From NCBI GenBank assembly GCA_030544235.1, contig CM060477.1, positions 26,508,038 through 26,572,037 on the forward strand: 64,000 nt of DNA. The letters run 5' to 3'. This stretch comes from Lepturacanthus savala (Eukaryota; Chordata; Actinopteri; Scombriformes; Trichiuridae). Positions 51,180-61,380 of this stretch are shown here, piece by piece (position 1 is the first letter of the stretch; the number at the start of each line of letters is the position of its first letter). A program made the translations under genes and the position numbers. Under the pieces are notes generated by a model, which had not been told where the DNA came from, searched no databases, and saw only the letters and a list, made by a program, of their open reading frames with translations.

Positions 51180-51548
51180 ATTTTCTTGTAACAAAAGGGC
51201 GCTTGTCTAGTCAGAGGGGGAAAGGTGTATTTGGGTTTTATGTTTTATGGGTAAATTTCCAAATCGATCTTATGTTGTCAGACAGTCAAAGCAGTGCAGA
51301 GGATTGTTGGCTGTCCTCTCCCCTCCCTGATGGACCTATATCCACCTGGTGTGTCAGCAAAGTTCAGAACATCATTCAGGACAATCCACATCCTGCCTCC
51401 CAACTGTCTGGGCAGCTCCTTCTGGGAGGTGATACAGATACATAAGAGCACGGACAAATAGAATGAAGAACAGTTTCATCCCTAGAGCCATCACCACACT
51501 GAACAAAACCTTCTATTGACCCTGTGAAACACACTGACCTGTGCTATA
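51180..51548 (+). pseudogene. LINE ORF2 C-terminal fragment, repeat copy B
   Basis: It codes DGPISTWCVSKVQNIIQDNP in one frame and, after a frameshift, YRYIRARTNRMKNSFIPRAI and TTLNKTFY followed by TGA. Same as copy A. The 3'UTR resumes at 52587 after the Tc1 element and ends aataaagggcattctgatct. Confidence 0.72.
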
Positions 51549-51550
51549 TA

Positions 51551-52584
51551 CACTCACCGGCCACTTTATTAGGTACACCATGCTAGTAACGGGTTGGACC
51601 CCCTTTTTGCCTTCAGAACTGCCTCAATTCTTCATGGCATAGATTCAACAAGGTGCTGGAAGCATTCCTCAGAGAGTTTGGTCCATATTGACATGATGGC
51701 ATCACACAGTTGGCGCAGATTTGTCGGCTGTACATCCATGATGCGAATCTCCCGTTCCACCACATCCCAAAGATGCTCTATTGGATTGAGATCTGGTGAC
51801 GCATTATCCTGCTGAAAGTAGCCATCAAAAGTTGGGTACATTGTGGTCATAAAGGGATGGACATGGTCAGCAACAATACTCAGGTAGGCTGTGGCGTTGC
51901 AACGATGCTCAATTGGTACCAAGGGGCCCAAAGAGTGCCAAGAAAATATTCCCCACACCATTACACCACCACCACCAGCCTGAACCGTTGATACAAAGCA
52001 GGATGGATCCATGCTTTCATGTTGTTGACGCCAAATTCTGACCCTACCATCCGATGTGCAAATTGTAGCCTCAGTTTCCTGTTCTTAGCTGAAAGGAGTG
52101 GCACCCGGCGTGGTCTTCTGCTGCTGTAGCCCATCTGCCTCAAAGTTGGATGTACTGTGTGTTCAGAGATGCTCTTCTGCCTACCTTGGTTGTAACAGGT
52201 GGTTATTTGAGTCGCTGTTGCCTTTCTATCAGCTCAAACCAGTCTGGCCATTCTCCTCTGACCTCTGGCATCAACAAGGCATTTCCACCCACAGAACTGC
52301 CGCTCACTGGATATTTTTTCTTTTTCGGACCATTCTCTGTAAACCCTAGAGACAGTTGTGCGTGAAAATCCCAGTAGATCAGCAGTTTCTGAAATACTCA
52401 GATCAGCCCTTCTGGCACCAACAACCATGCCACGTTCAAAGTCACTCAAATCACCTTTGATAGATTGTCTTGACCATGTCTACATGCCTAAATGCACTGA
52501 GTTGCCGCCATGTGATTGGCTGATTAGAAATTAAGTGTTAACAAGGAGTTGGACAGGTGTACCTAATAAAGTGGCCGGTGAGTG
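51551..52584 (-). mobile_element. Tc1/mariner transposon, second copy, three internal deletions
   Basis: Ends CACTCACCGGCCACTTTATT on both sides, with TA at 51549-51550 and 52585-52586. Relative to the 19810 copy it lacks the start-codon segment (near 52455), the first catalytic Asp segment (near 52052) and most of the spacer between the second Asp and the Glu (near 51800). It cannot encode an active transposase. The empty site is visible in repeat copy A. Confidence 0.95.
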
Positions 52585-53639
52585 TAATTGTCCTGTGCAA
52601 TATAAATCCTGCAATCCTGTGCAATATAGATTATATTTATACCTGTACATAGCCAAACACTTGCACATTGCCTATTCATTCTATTCTGTACTATATATAT
52701 TTTTTAACTAGATTTTGTAGTATTTTGTATTTTATTTTTGCACTGGAAAGGCAGAAGTTCTCCAGTTTCATTCTACAATATATTATAAAATGGCAATAAA
52801 GGGCATTCTGATCTGATTCTGATGTTTTTTTGGACCAGCTTCTATATAACCCCTAGACCTTATATAGCATGATGAAATCCAGGAAAGTATCCATTTTCAT
52901 GCACTGCATGCAGATCGTTTGTCTTCCAGGTGACATAAGAGGTGAGTAAGTTCACACCAATGACATGATGGAAACCAACATTCTATTATACACAGATGTT
53001 AGGTTCTATAAAAGTGAATCTTTTCTCATTTCAAGTAGAAAGAGCCACAGAGCAGCTTTTGAACAAATATGCATCCTAAGTGGAAGTGTATTGATCTTGG
53101 CTCGAGATCATTTGCCGTTTTCTGTGACTTCAGTTGGGATCATTTGAGTAGATATATACTTATAAGACTGAGTTCAGTTTTAAACAATTTGACTGTTTGA
53201 CTTTAACAAGAGTGCAATTATCATATATTGATATATTTCATGACTGTGGAGATCTCTTTTTTACCATCTGTTTTTCACCATCATTTTCCCCCTCATTTCT
53301 CCACAGAGAGCTTTTCTTTGCATATACCACCTTTTAACTTAGTTATCACAATGACATCAATAACATTTTGTCATTTTTGAGTAGAAATTTTCTACAATCT
53401 CACTGACTGAGATCCATGAGAGTGCTGGTGTTGTCAAGAAAGACTGAATAAACACTGCAAAATACGAAATATATAATATAGAAGAATATATAAGTGAAAA
53501 TATATTGTTGTACAATTAGTCCACTATTGAGTAGAATGATCTAATTTTATTGGCACATTTCAAGCTTTTTGAGAAAACATTAGTTCAAATTCATCCAAAT
53601 CCGGAAAAAAACAAATAAAAAGTATAACTTGCCTGGGGA

Positions 53640-53699
53640 TTGTCAACATGGATATTAAAATCACTGATTCAACACATTCAAAGTCAACAGATTATTGAC
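53640..53699 (+). repeat. Left remainder of a third dispersed-repeat copy
   Basis: gtcaacatggatattaaaat and acattcaaagtcaacag match 50990-51030. It continues at 55794 after two nested insertions. Confidence 0.75.
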
Positions 53700-54331
53700 T
53701 GTTAGGGTTAAACAGACACGGGGGCCAAATGCAGATCGGTTGAGGAGGGTTTATTTATGGTCACAAAAAATGCTGGTTTGTTAGACAAAAATTTTTCCTC
53801 CAGATTTCAACAAAAAGTCCATAAGGTTGCAATCACAAGTTTTCCAAAGTAACAACAAAAGGCATCCACAACGGGAAAAAACAAAAACGTTTCAAAGTTA
53901 CAACTAAAATTGTCCACTAAGGGGATAGGAAAAAACATTCAAAGTTACAACAGAAATTTCCACTAAGGGGATAAGCAAAACGTTTCAAAATTACAGTGTC
54001 CACTGAGGGGATAAGCAAAAATGTTCAAAGTAATAACAGAAAATGTCCACTAAGGGTACAAAAGGCAATCATCAGAAATCAGGTAACTTAACAATTACTC
54101 TACCGAACGGGGAACAGAGTCAGGACCTCATACAACGGGGAACACATGCAGACGATCAGACACTGAGGGAAGAACTAACAGGGTTTAAATACGGGTAGGA
54201 ACAGACAGGGAAACAAGACACAGCTGGACATAATTGGGAGGGGGGGGTAGACAACACACTAGGAACACTGGAGTGGGTGATTCCACAGGTGACCAGCAGG
54301 GCGGCCAGAGTTCCAGTCTTAGATACTAACA
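53700..54331. mobile_element. LTR-like element, TG...CA ends, 6-bp target duplication
   Basis: The 632-bp unit starts TGTTAGGGTTAAACAGACAC and ends CTTAGATACTAACA. It is flanked by attgac at 53694-53699 and 55794-55799, which occurs once in repeat copies A and B. TG/CA ends and a short duplication fit a solo LTR. No internal coding. 53835-54065 is a minisatellite of about 45-50 bp units (tccactaaggggataagcaa). Confidence 0.65.
53835..54065. repeat. Minisatellite, units of about 45-50 bp
   Basis: Four to five degenerate units containing ttcaaagttacaac and tccactaaggggata. Confidence 0.85.
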
Positions 54332-54333
54332 AT

Positions 54334-55787
54334 CAGGCCCGCCGCTCCGTACACGCAGACTACGCAGTCAGCGTAGGGCCTCAACTAGTGGAGGGGGGCC
54401 TCCAAAATTAAGATTGGGAAAAAAAGATAATAAATATTACACTAATAAATATCAAAAATATTTAATTAGTTCTACAGGAATTTTGTATACCATCACTGAA
54501 ATCGGGAAAATTAAATGTGTAATGCGTAATAAAAAGACTCAGACCCCAGCAGTACAGAGAGTGATGGGAATTCCGCCTCTATTTGGAGAGTTGGATCTTT
54601 TGGCTTAGCTCACTAATACGAGTCGGCTCGTTCGGCTCCTCCGTTGCTCCCAACAAGGAGCCGGCTCCTATCTGTCACTTCAAAGAGTCGAGTCGGATCG
54701 TTCAACTTCAAAGATTCGGATCGTTCACGACGGCTTTAATAAGCAATTTTATTCAGTTAAAAACTTCAACAATTGAAATGAGAGAATATCATCCAAGAAA
54801 CACCATGAATCTGGAGCTGAAAAGCGAAAGAGGAAAAAAGAGAAAGATGACGAACTTGCATCCCTTTCTGGTAAGTTTGTGTTATACCGTGTTTGTTGTG
54901 CTAACACAGCGTTACGTGATAAACTCGACAAGCTAGGCTAGGTTAGCCCAACAGTAAACAGGATTGGACAGAGAATAAAATTCATCTCTAGCATCTTTTC
55001 TCTGCTACGGGGGGGCGTTGGGGATAACTAACAGTCTGTCCTGGTAGTGAGGAGGAGGAGGGGAGGGGGTGGTGGTTGGGGGATGATTTTACATCTGGCC
55101 ACAGTGTTGTAGAAGGTGTGTTAAAGTCGTGTGTAGTGCAAAAAAATGTTTGGCCGCCTTTGGTCATTCACAAAATGCCATATTGTTTTGTTTAATGTGT
55201 AGGATTAGAATATGTTAATTTTTAAGGTATTTGATTTTGTCCTACCATATTAATATCATATAAATACAAATGCTACTAGATAGCATAATATAACGAAGTG
55301 ATATTTTTGGTTTGGGTATTTTTATTCAGGTTTTACTAATGAGATATTTTTTCATTTAAATCATATTCATAGGGTCAATGCTCAAATATATAGACGGACC
55401 ACCACATCAGCAAGAAGATGAACCAGATGATGAACCATCGACAAGCAGTGCAATAAGCAGCCAGCAACCATCCAACGTGTCTGAAGGTTCAAGTACACAG
55501 CCACAAACAACAACAGTCACCTTAGAAGAGACATCCACAACTGAAACCCTTCCCTTGGAGGCAGTTTGTTTATTTGTTATTGTGTTGTTGCTCTCTCTGA
55601 TTTATTATTTAACATACAGTATATTATTGTATAATAAAAAGTTAATTTTTATTAACTTTACTTTTATTATTTTCAACTGTAAATTTCGTGAGCTTCCAGT
55701 AGTTTGGTGGACGGGCGGGCAGGCGCGGGCGGGGGAGCCTCCCTACAAGCTGAGCTTAGGGCCTCCAAAACCTTAGCAGCGGCCCTG
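54334..55787 (+). mobile_element. hAT element, non-autonomous, 8-bp target duplication
   Basis: ctaacaat is directly repeated at 54326-54333 and 55788-55795. Ends are CAGGCCCGCCGCT and, as complement, CAGGGCCGCTGCT. Inside, a spliced-looking frame codes HHESGAEKRKRKKEKDDELA, SLSG then, after an intron of about 0.5 kb (gtaagt at 54871, acceptor catag at 55373), SMLKYIDGPPHQQEDEPDDE: the charged N-terminal part of a hAT-type transposase/zinc-finger gene. The catalytic region is missing. 54575-54740 has gagtcggctcgttcggctcc-type sequence from another repeat. Confidence 0.85.
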
Positions 55788-55795
55788 CTAACAAT

Positions 55796-57224
55796 TGACA
55801 ATAAAGTCATGTACCTCAGCAAAACCTTGCACACTATTTAAATAGCCTGTAGATATTTAGGAATTATTATTTTATTATTATATATATATATTATATATAA
55901 TTATTATTTAGGAATAGGGTTCAAGGAGGAATTCATCTTGATCATCCACATATTCAAAAGATGCAATGATTAAACTAAAAGGCAACTCCAGCCTATTTCT
56001 TATGCATTCTAACTTCACTTATGAACTAAAGTTGGGAGGGGCTGACTCGATAAAAAAGCTGCACCAATTTTCAGTCAAAAAATGAAAAGTACATAATATG
56101 AGGTAAACAGACAGCATTAAACCAATATTCAGGCTTTTTCCTAGGTTTCATTTGCAGTTTTGGTATCCTTAACATGATAGATTTGTCATATTATGCACAA
56201 AAATTGAATGCTATCCACTACTTTTCAACATGTCAGCAGTGCTGTCCAATGAAAAGATAAAATTAAATATCTGCAGAAATATAAAGGGTGTACTCACTTT
56301 TGTGAGATACTGTAGTTCCCCCTGGAAAGACTTTTTCAGTCTTTGCCTTTTTATATCCAGACCTCAACAAACATTTCTTAAACTAAGTAAATTCTGCAGA
56401 ATAAATCAAGAAAAAACTATTGTAACCACCATAACAACTGAAGAGAACAGCTACACTGAAATCTTACCAGGGGAAATAGCTTGTACTTAGTACTTATACT
56501 CCAATATTGAGTAGAAATATCTTATTCCAGTGGCAGCTAATTTTACTTATTTCAAGTTTTTCAAAGAATTTGAAGAAAATACATATTATGACTTGACATT
56601 AAGATAAAAAGTCAAACAACTTAATCTCATCTTATAAAACAACACTAAATTGACCAAAATCAAGTAAAAATGATCTGCCAATAGAATAAGATGGTTCAGT
56701 ATTATTCTACTCAATATTGGACTAATTGCATGAAAATTACCCAAAAGATATTTTCACTTTTTAATGTTTAATTTTTGCAATGTAAGGACCTGACATTCAA
56801 CTAAACTAAATGTGTTAAAATCAAAGCACCAAAACACATATTTCTATAAAAACATTTGGACAAAAAAGGTCAAATTTGACCCCAGACAACATGAGAGGTC
56901 AAATTTGCTTTTACATATTTTGGAAACATATCCCAAAAAGTAGTTTTAAGTGAAAAGGAAATCATACTAATGATGATAATGAATATAATACCAAAGCCTT
57001 TACATTTTACATATCAGTGCAGCTCGAAGTGCTTTACAACAGACATGGAATCAATGTTAAAAACATGGTAAGAAAATGAGGAAGAGCATAAGCATTAAAC
57101 AATTAAGACCCACTGAAGATGAGGAGGGATAAAAGTAGCAAATATTGAAAAAACAGGTATGTGAAAACCTCCTGAAGGCTGGACTTGGCTCCTCCTTTTT
57201 GTACACAGTGTACAACATGGAAGC
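55796..57224. other. Repeat remainder, MITE and Tc1 end upstream of the natterin-like gene
   Basis: 55796-55865 is the right part of the interrupted repeat. About 56282-56310 (ggtgtactcacttttgtgag) is a terminal repeat of another Tc1-type element. 56500-56785 is an ACTGCAAAA-type MITE, and 56865-56900 a fragment with gtcaaatttgacc and acaacatgag. Confidence 0.5.
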
Positions 57225-57233
57225 GTATTTAAG
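57225..57233 (+). promoter_or_regulatory. TATA-like box of the natterin-like gene
   Basis: gtatttaag lies about 30 bp upstream of a plausible start (about 57256) of an exon ending at a strong donor. Inference from spacing only. Confidence 0.35.
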
Positions 57234-57255
57234 GAACAATGCGATTCGAGACACG

Positions 57256-57307
57256 GCACAGGTTTGAGAGGTTTCCAAGCAACTTGTGACACTGCAGTCA
57301 TCAAAGG
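57256..57307 (+). other. Candidate untranslated first exon of the natterin-like gene
   Basis: It ends ATCAAAGG|gtaagt, a near-perfect donor. The next good acceptor on this strand that leads into coding is cgtttacag at 58220, exactly before the start codon. The start coordinate is a guess from the TATA-like box. Confidence 0.4.
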
Positions 57308-57492
57308 GTAAGTTTGGTAAATCTAATAGCTAGGGGTGGGGGATAAAATGACCTTATGAATTGTATTCCATCCTGTGCATACGTCATTTATTGCAAGCCT
57401 GTCCATCCTGGAAGTGTTTTCCTTGTACCATGTGAGGATCGAAGGGGCTAAACAAATAAAACTGACTTGAATTGACATAATCATGATATACA

Positions 57493-57996
57493 GTTGTACT
57501 CAAAGTAATAGCAGTGTGTTTAAGATATAACTATTTTTGATGTCAGCCCACGAGTTTTTCATGTGATTAAGGTGGGGATCTTTAGTTTTGTTGGTCTCAG
57601 TTACTGGTGTGTTTGGGATTGTTTTCCTGTTGAAACACACATTTCAAGGGCATTTCCTCTTCAGCATACGGCAAAATGACCTCTTCAAGTATTTTGATAT
57701 AGGCAAACTGATCTAATGGGACCTTAATCCCATTAAAAACTTGTGAGTTGACATTAAAGATGACATTTCTGAAGCAAATCCAAGATATTCATAGGAATTG
57801 TCAGGCTACAATACTCGTTCATAGGAGCCAGAAGTTGGTCGATGGTATGAAACAAATTTTGAAGCAGTTCTCAGAAACTGTGGTTATACAACTAAATATT
57901 ACTTTAGTGATTCACAGGAATGCTAAATCCTGTAGATCCTTAAGTAAATATCTGATTTTGTAAAGAAAATGTCAGACACTGCTATTTCTTTGAACG
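57493..57996. mobile_element. Tc1-type relic in the first intron of the natterin-like gene
   Basis: The left end is acagttgtactcaaagtaat followed by agcagtg, and the right end cactgctatttctttgaac, partly inverted. Between them is a fragment of transposase C terminus (MKQILKQFSETVVIQLNITL). Heavily deleted. Confidence 0.7.
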
Positions 57997-58220
57997 GCCT
58001 AATATTCATTCTTCTTCATTTTCTGTAAAATAATTCAACATTTTTACCTTTACTCACATTTTTAAACACACTATTATATTGAATCCAACTATATATCAGA
58101 TTCATGTAACTATAACTTGTGCTACTGTCTTTCAACAAACTGTCTTTTAATGGTTTTCAATGACTCAGCTGGTTTTTCAGTTTGATGCTACGTTAAACTT
58201 TGATTCGATTCCGTTTACAG

Positions 58221-58386
58221 ATGAAGCTGTGGTTGTTCCTGCTGCCAGCCCTGCTGGCTCTGTCCTCGGCCAGTCTTCAGGACGTCGAGAAGCAGAGATC
58301 ACAGAACACAAATGGTAAAAACACTGAAAAAACCCAGCTCTCTGAGCTGCCATTCACAATAGAGTGCCTCTTTCAGCTGTTTCTGG
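58221..58386 (+). CDS. Natterin-like coding exon with signal peptide
   Basis: It has 55 codons and ends CTGG|gtaaga in phase 1. An internal donor AATG|gtaaaa at 58315 is also phase 1, so the shorter form would stay in frame. Confidence 0.8.
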
Positions 58387-59630
58387 GTAAGAGTGTGAGA
58401 AGGCAGACTACACCTAGGTGATTTTGAACTATAAAAGCAGCTGATTTTTATAGATAGATCATGCAAGTTAAACTAAAATAGCAAAATGTCTTTAATGAAA
58501 AATGTATACTCCTCTAAATAAAAGCAATATTCTGATTGTTTTATACACACTAACATTGTTTCTGTCTTTTCCCTTTCTTTTGTGCAGTCTCCTTAGACCT
58601 AAAGGACACACTTCCTGAAAATGATGACAAGCTATCGGTGTTATCATTCCCTTCCAGTCGCAGGAAGCCGATTGCCCCGAAACACAATCTGAGATGGGTG
58701 ACCTTCAAAGGCAAAATCCCTACAAATGCTGTTAAATTTTACCACGGTTATGTGAAAAGATCTGACTACATCTGTAAAAGTGGTTGCGAAACTGGCTTGT
58801 ACCAGCCTAGATTTGGTAATTACTGCTACTACCCCTATGGAAGAAAAGAGCGTCGTTCAACCAGGTTTGAACTTCTTGTGAATGTAGGTAACTTTGAAGT
58901 CCTGAAATGGAGGGGGGGGGGTTGGGGTTCTGTACCCAAAGATGCAGTCAGGGCCTGTGGTTATATCTACGTAGGAAGAAACAGGTATGGTCTAGGGAAG
59001 GTGCATACAAAGTATAAGAAATTCTACCTTCCCTGGGGAGGCCGTGAATATGAATATCGTTATTATGAGGTGCTGACCATCAGTAAGGAGCTTAAACGTG
59101 AGACAGTTACCCAAGTCAGATACAACTTGAAGGCAACTAATATTCTTAAATTTCCTCCAGAGGCCATGCGCACGTCTTCAATTACCAACTATCAGTGTAG
59201 GACGATGAAGAAACACTTTACCCTCCAAAAGACGAGTACAGTTGAGAAAAGGTGGGACGTCGGTTCTTCCCTCACCATAGGTGTCACGTCCACCATAACT
59301 GCAGGAGCCCCTGGACTGGTAGCAGGATCCGTCCAGGTCAGTGCAGAGGCTACAGTCTCAATGTCAGGAGGAGGATCGAAAACTGAAGAGGCCTCCCACT
59401 CTGTTACAGTGGAGCTCGAGATCCCAAAAAACCACTACTGCAAAGTCAAAATGATGGGCTACAAGTACAAGGCGACCATCCCGTTCACCGCGGTCCTCAC
59501 CCGCTACTACAAAAACGGACACATCAGCAAGAAAACCATCTCTGGGGTGTATGACAACACTTCGGTCGGAGAAGTCCGGGCCATAGCTGAACGTTGTATA
59601 CCAATAAAAAATGCTCAGCCGTGCAGCTAA
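58221..59630 (+). CDS. Natterin-like protein (DM9 repeats plus aerolysin-type region)
   Basis: Secreted natterin-family protein; relatives are toxins of fish venom and skin or innate-defence proteins that form membrane pores. Coding exons 58221-58386 and 58588-59630 give 402 codons, usual for the family. The start is the ATG immediately after a cgtttacag acceptor and opens a signal peptide (MKLWLFLLPALLALSSA). Residues about 90-219 hold two DM9-type repeats, with GYVKRSDYICKSGC and YVGRNRYGLGKVH. Residues about 242-397 are aerolysin-like, with a Ser/Thr/Gly-rich alternating segment (about 277-308) where the membrane hairpin is expected, and the family block KYKATIPFTAVLTRYY. Two in-phase donors exist for the first coding exon (58315 and 58387), differing by 24 residues. 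No stop or frameshift interrupts it. Toxicity is not shown by the sequence; a defence or skin-secretion role is equally possible. Confidence 0.9.
58588..59630 (+). CDS. Natterin-like main exon
   Basis: Acceptor ttttgtgcag at 58587; open to TAA at 59628-59630. Contains all DM9 and aerolysin-like sequence in one exon, including a run of ten G (58912-58921) coding Arg-Gly-Gly-Gly. Confidence 0.9.
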
Positions 59631-59792
59631 ATCAAACAAGGAAACAGGCCCTAGAAAGCCCAGAAAATTGACAAATTGAAGCTGTAGGCATCAGATACTA
59701 ACACTGTTACTTTACACAAATTTCTGCGATTTAAAACTGCTTAGAATTAAAATGTATAGATACTGATGGAAGAGTTGTGATAAAACAATAGA

Positions 59793-59798
59793 AATAAA
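59793..59798 (+). terminator. Polyadenylation signal of the natterin-like gene
   Basis: AATAAA 163 bp after the stop codon, the first canonical hexamer downstream on this strand. Confidence 0.6.
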
Positions 59799-59987
59799 GA
59801 GTACACCTTTTCCGTACTGCTCTAACTACAGAGTCATTCTAGATCCTTCCTGGCACTTGAAGCCAGTCGTCTAAATCAAAAGGAAAACAGTTATGCTGCA
59901 CAAAATTATAAATCGGTGAGTATAGAACAACATAACTGACAATTCAAACATAGCTACTAAGGTATTTTCAGATGTTACACCATTATA

Positions 59988-60252
59988 CTGCAAAAAAGGA
60001 TTATCTGGAAATATCTTATTCCATTGGCACATAATTTAACTGATTTCAAGTTATATTCTTTGTTTTGGTTAATTTAGTCTTGTTTAGTTAATATAAGGTT
60101 AAATTGTCTTTTTATCTTATATTTTGGACTTTTTCCTCTCATATTGTTGAAATAATTCAAGATAATTCGACTCAATATGGGACTAATTGTACTAAATACA
60201 AGATATGAATAAAATAAGGGGGACCCTGATAAGATAAAATTTTATGCAGTAT
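59988..60252. mobile_element. ACTGCAAAA-type MITE
   Basis: The left end is tactgcaaaaaaggattatc and the right end ttttatgcagtat. The interior (cttattccattggcacataa, atatgggactaattgtacta) is shared with 36911-37018, 50478-50580 and 56500-56785. Resembles a widespread vertebrate hAT-derived MITE. Confidence 0.6.
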
Positions 60253-60726
60253 AAAAGACACGACTCGATAGTTAGTTGAAAAACATGTTGGATAACTTCA
60301 GTTTGATATTTGAGCCAGAACGATGCATCTGCTGGAAGTGGAATGCGTCTCTGAACTTATTAAAAATCCAATTGTAAAGGCCCTGACAAGCAGGATCACA
60401 GATATCAACTATCACAGATAGTTGAACATAGTCTGTCTCACCTCCTTACTGATCAACCAATCAAAGAAAAAAGAAAAAAAATAATAAAGTAGAAAAATCC
60501 TGATGATTGCTGCAATCTTTTTTCTGGCCTTATCATAATAAAGGGCTCTTAAAGGTTTCCATAGAAGAATGCAAGATTGGGTTTTATCATTTAATGTTGT
60601 ATTGAATTGATATACTCGATTTATACATAAGTGCTTTTGCATCTGTACTTTCAGTGTTTTCATATTTCATGATATGATTTCATGTACTTAAAGTAACCTA
60701 CATTTAATAATCCTGTTTCTTCACAG
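60253..60726. other. Intergenic, nothing recognised
   Basis: AT-rich; ends in a good pyrimidine tract and acceptor (cctgtttcttcacag). Confidence 0.4.
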
Positions 60727-60899
60727 CTTTGCTGTGTTATTCTGTTCTATCGCAAGCATGTAGCTACTGTAATGGGTGATATTGGACTTACTTTTACAAA
60801 GCTGACAAAAGATGTACTGAGCCTTGTGCACAGTTTCATTTTGACAGTCGCCAACTCTCAGAAGAACAACGGTTGGCTCTTTGTTGGTCCAACAAATAA
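60727..60899 (+). pseudogene. Cysteine-rich terminal-exon-like sequence with an in-frame TGA
   Basis: After the acceptor ctgtttcttcacag one frame reads LLCYSVLSQACSYCNG, then TGA (60777-60779), then YWTYFYKADKRCTEPCAQFH, FDSRQLSEEQRLALCWSNK and TAA at 60897, overlapped by AATAAA. Seven or more cysteines, aromatic residues and no repeat character make it look like the end of a small secreted protein. The TGA would stop it. It may be a decayed gene, or the exon may end before the TGA. I do not recognise the family. Confidence 0.35.
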
Positions 60900-61380
60900 A
60901 AATGGGCTAAAGGTGAACAATGTCTGAACTTTATTTCTGCTTGGCTTCATTTTACCAAAGGAAAAAAAAGGTCTAACTTCATTTCTGTTTAGCTTGGAAT
61001 CCTAAAAACTTGCAAACAATTAAATCTTAACAAGTGAAAATATCTTGGTTTTGATACAATTAATTTTGCTCAACTGAGTTTTGTTTTCTTAAAATAAGAT
61101 TATATTTGACTTTTTACCCGTTTTTTTAATTTAACATTATGGACTTTTTATCTCATAATTATAGCCATTAAATCAAAATCTTTGAAAAACCTGAAATAAG
61201 TAAAATTATCTGTTACTATCTCTAAAAATATGTCATAAACTAACTAAACTCTCCAGATTAAATCAATAATAAATTACTAAATTAAAGTAACCAGCATAGC
61301 ATGATAATTGTTTCCTCTAAAAAACATTATTAATAATTAATATCATCTGATCAAGATATTTATATCATTATAGGAGTCTC
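60900..61380. other. Intergenic with an ACTGCAAAA-type repeat piece
   Basis: 61010-61250 contains taaatcttaacaagtgaaaa and related modules. Ends in a gtctcgtctcgtctcgtc simple repeat that belongs to the tail of the neighbouring LINE. Confidence 0.45.

Larger units (their letters stand above)
50465..53560 (+). repeat. Dispersed repeat, copy B, carrying a Tc1 insertion
   Basis: Inverted counterpart of 36911-38930. Left end module aataaacactgcaaaatatg (50478-50497) recurs near 53447. The LINE tail is at 51180-51548 plus 52587-52815, split by the Tc1 element. Confidence 0.8.

Noticed and set aside
51164..51445. Shared 80-93-codon frame at 38025-38267 and 51164-51445 as a possible host gene
   Set aside because: It is the C-terminal end of a LINE ORF2 (basic RYIRARTNRMKNSF block in the neighbouring frame, then a 3'UTR) inside a dispersed repeat.
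54583..54936. 117-codon frame at the left of the hAT element as a gene
   Set aside because: It runs across a repeat fragment and out of frame with the recognisable hAT N-terminal sequence; the spliced frame explains the region better.
60777..60779. In-frame TGA read as selenocysteine
   Set aside because: Nothing around it resembles a selenoprotein active site and I saw no SECIS-like element in the short 3' sequence; a decayed stop is simpler.
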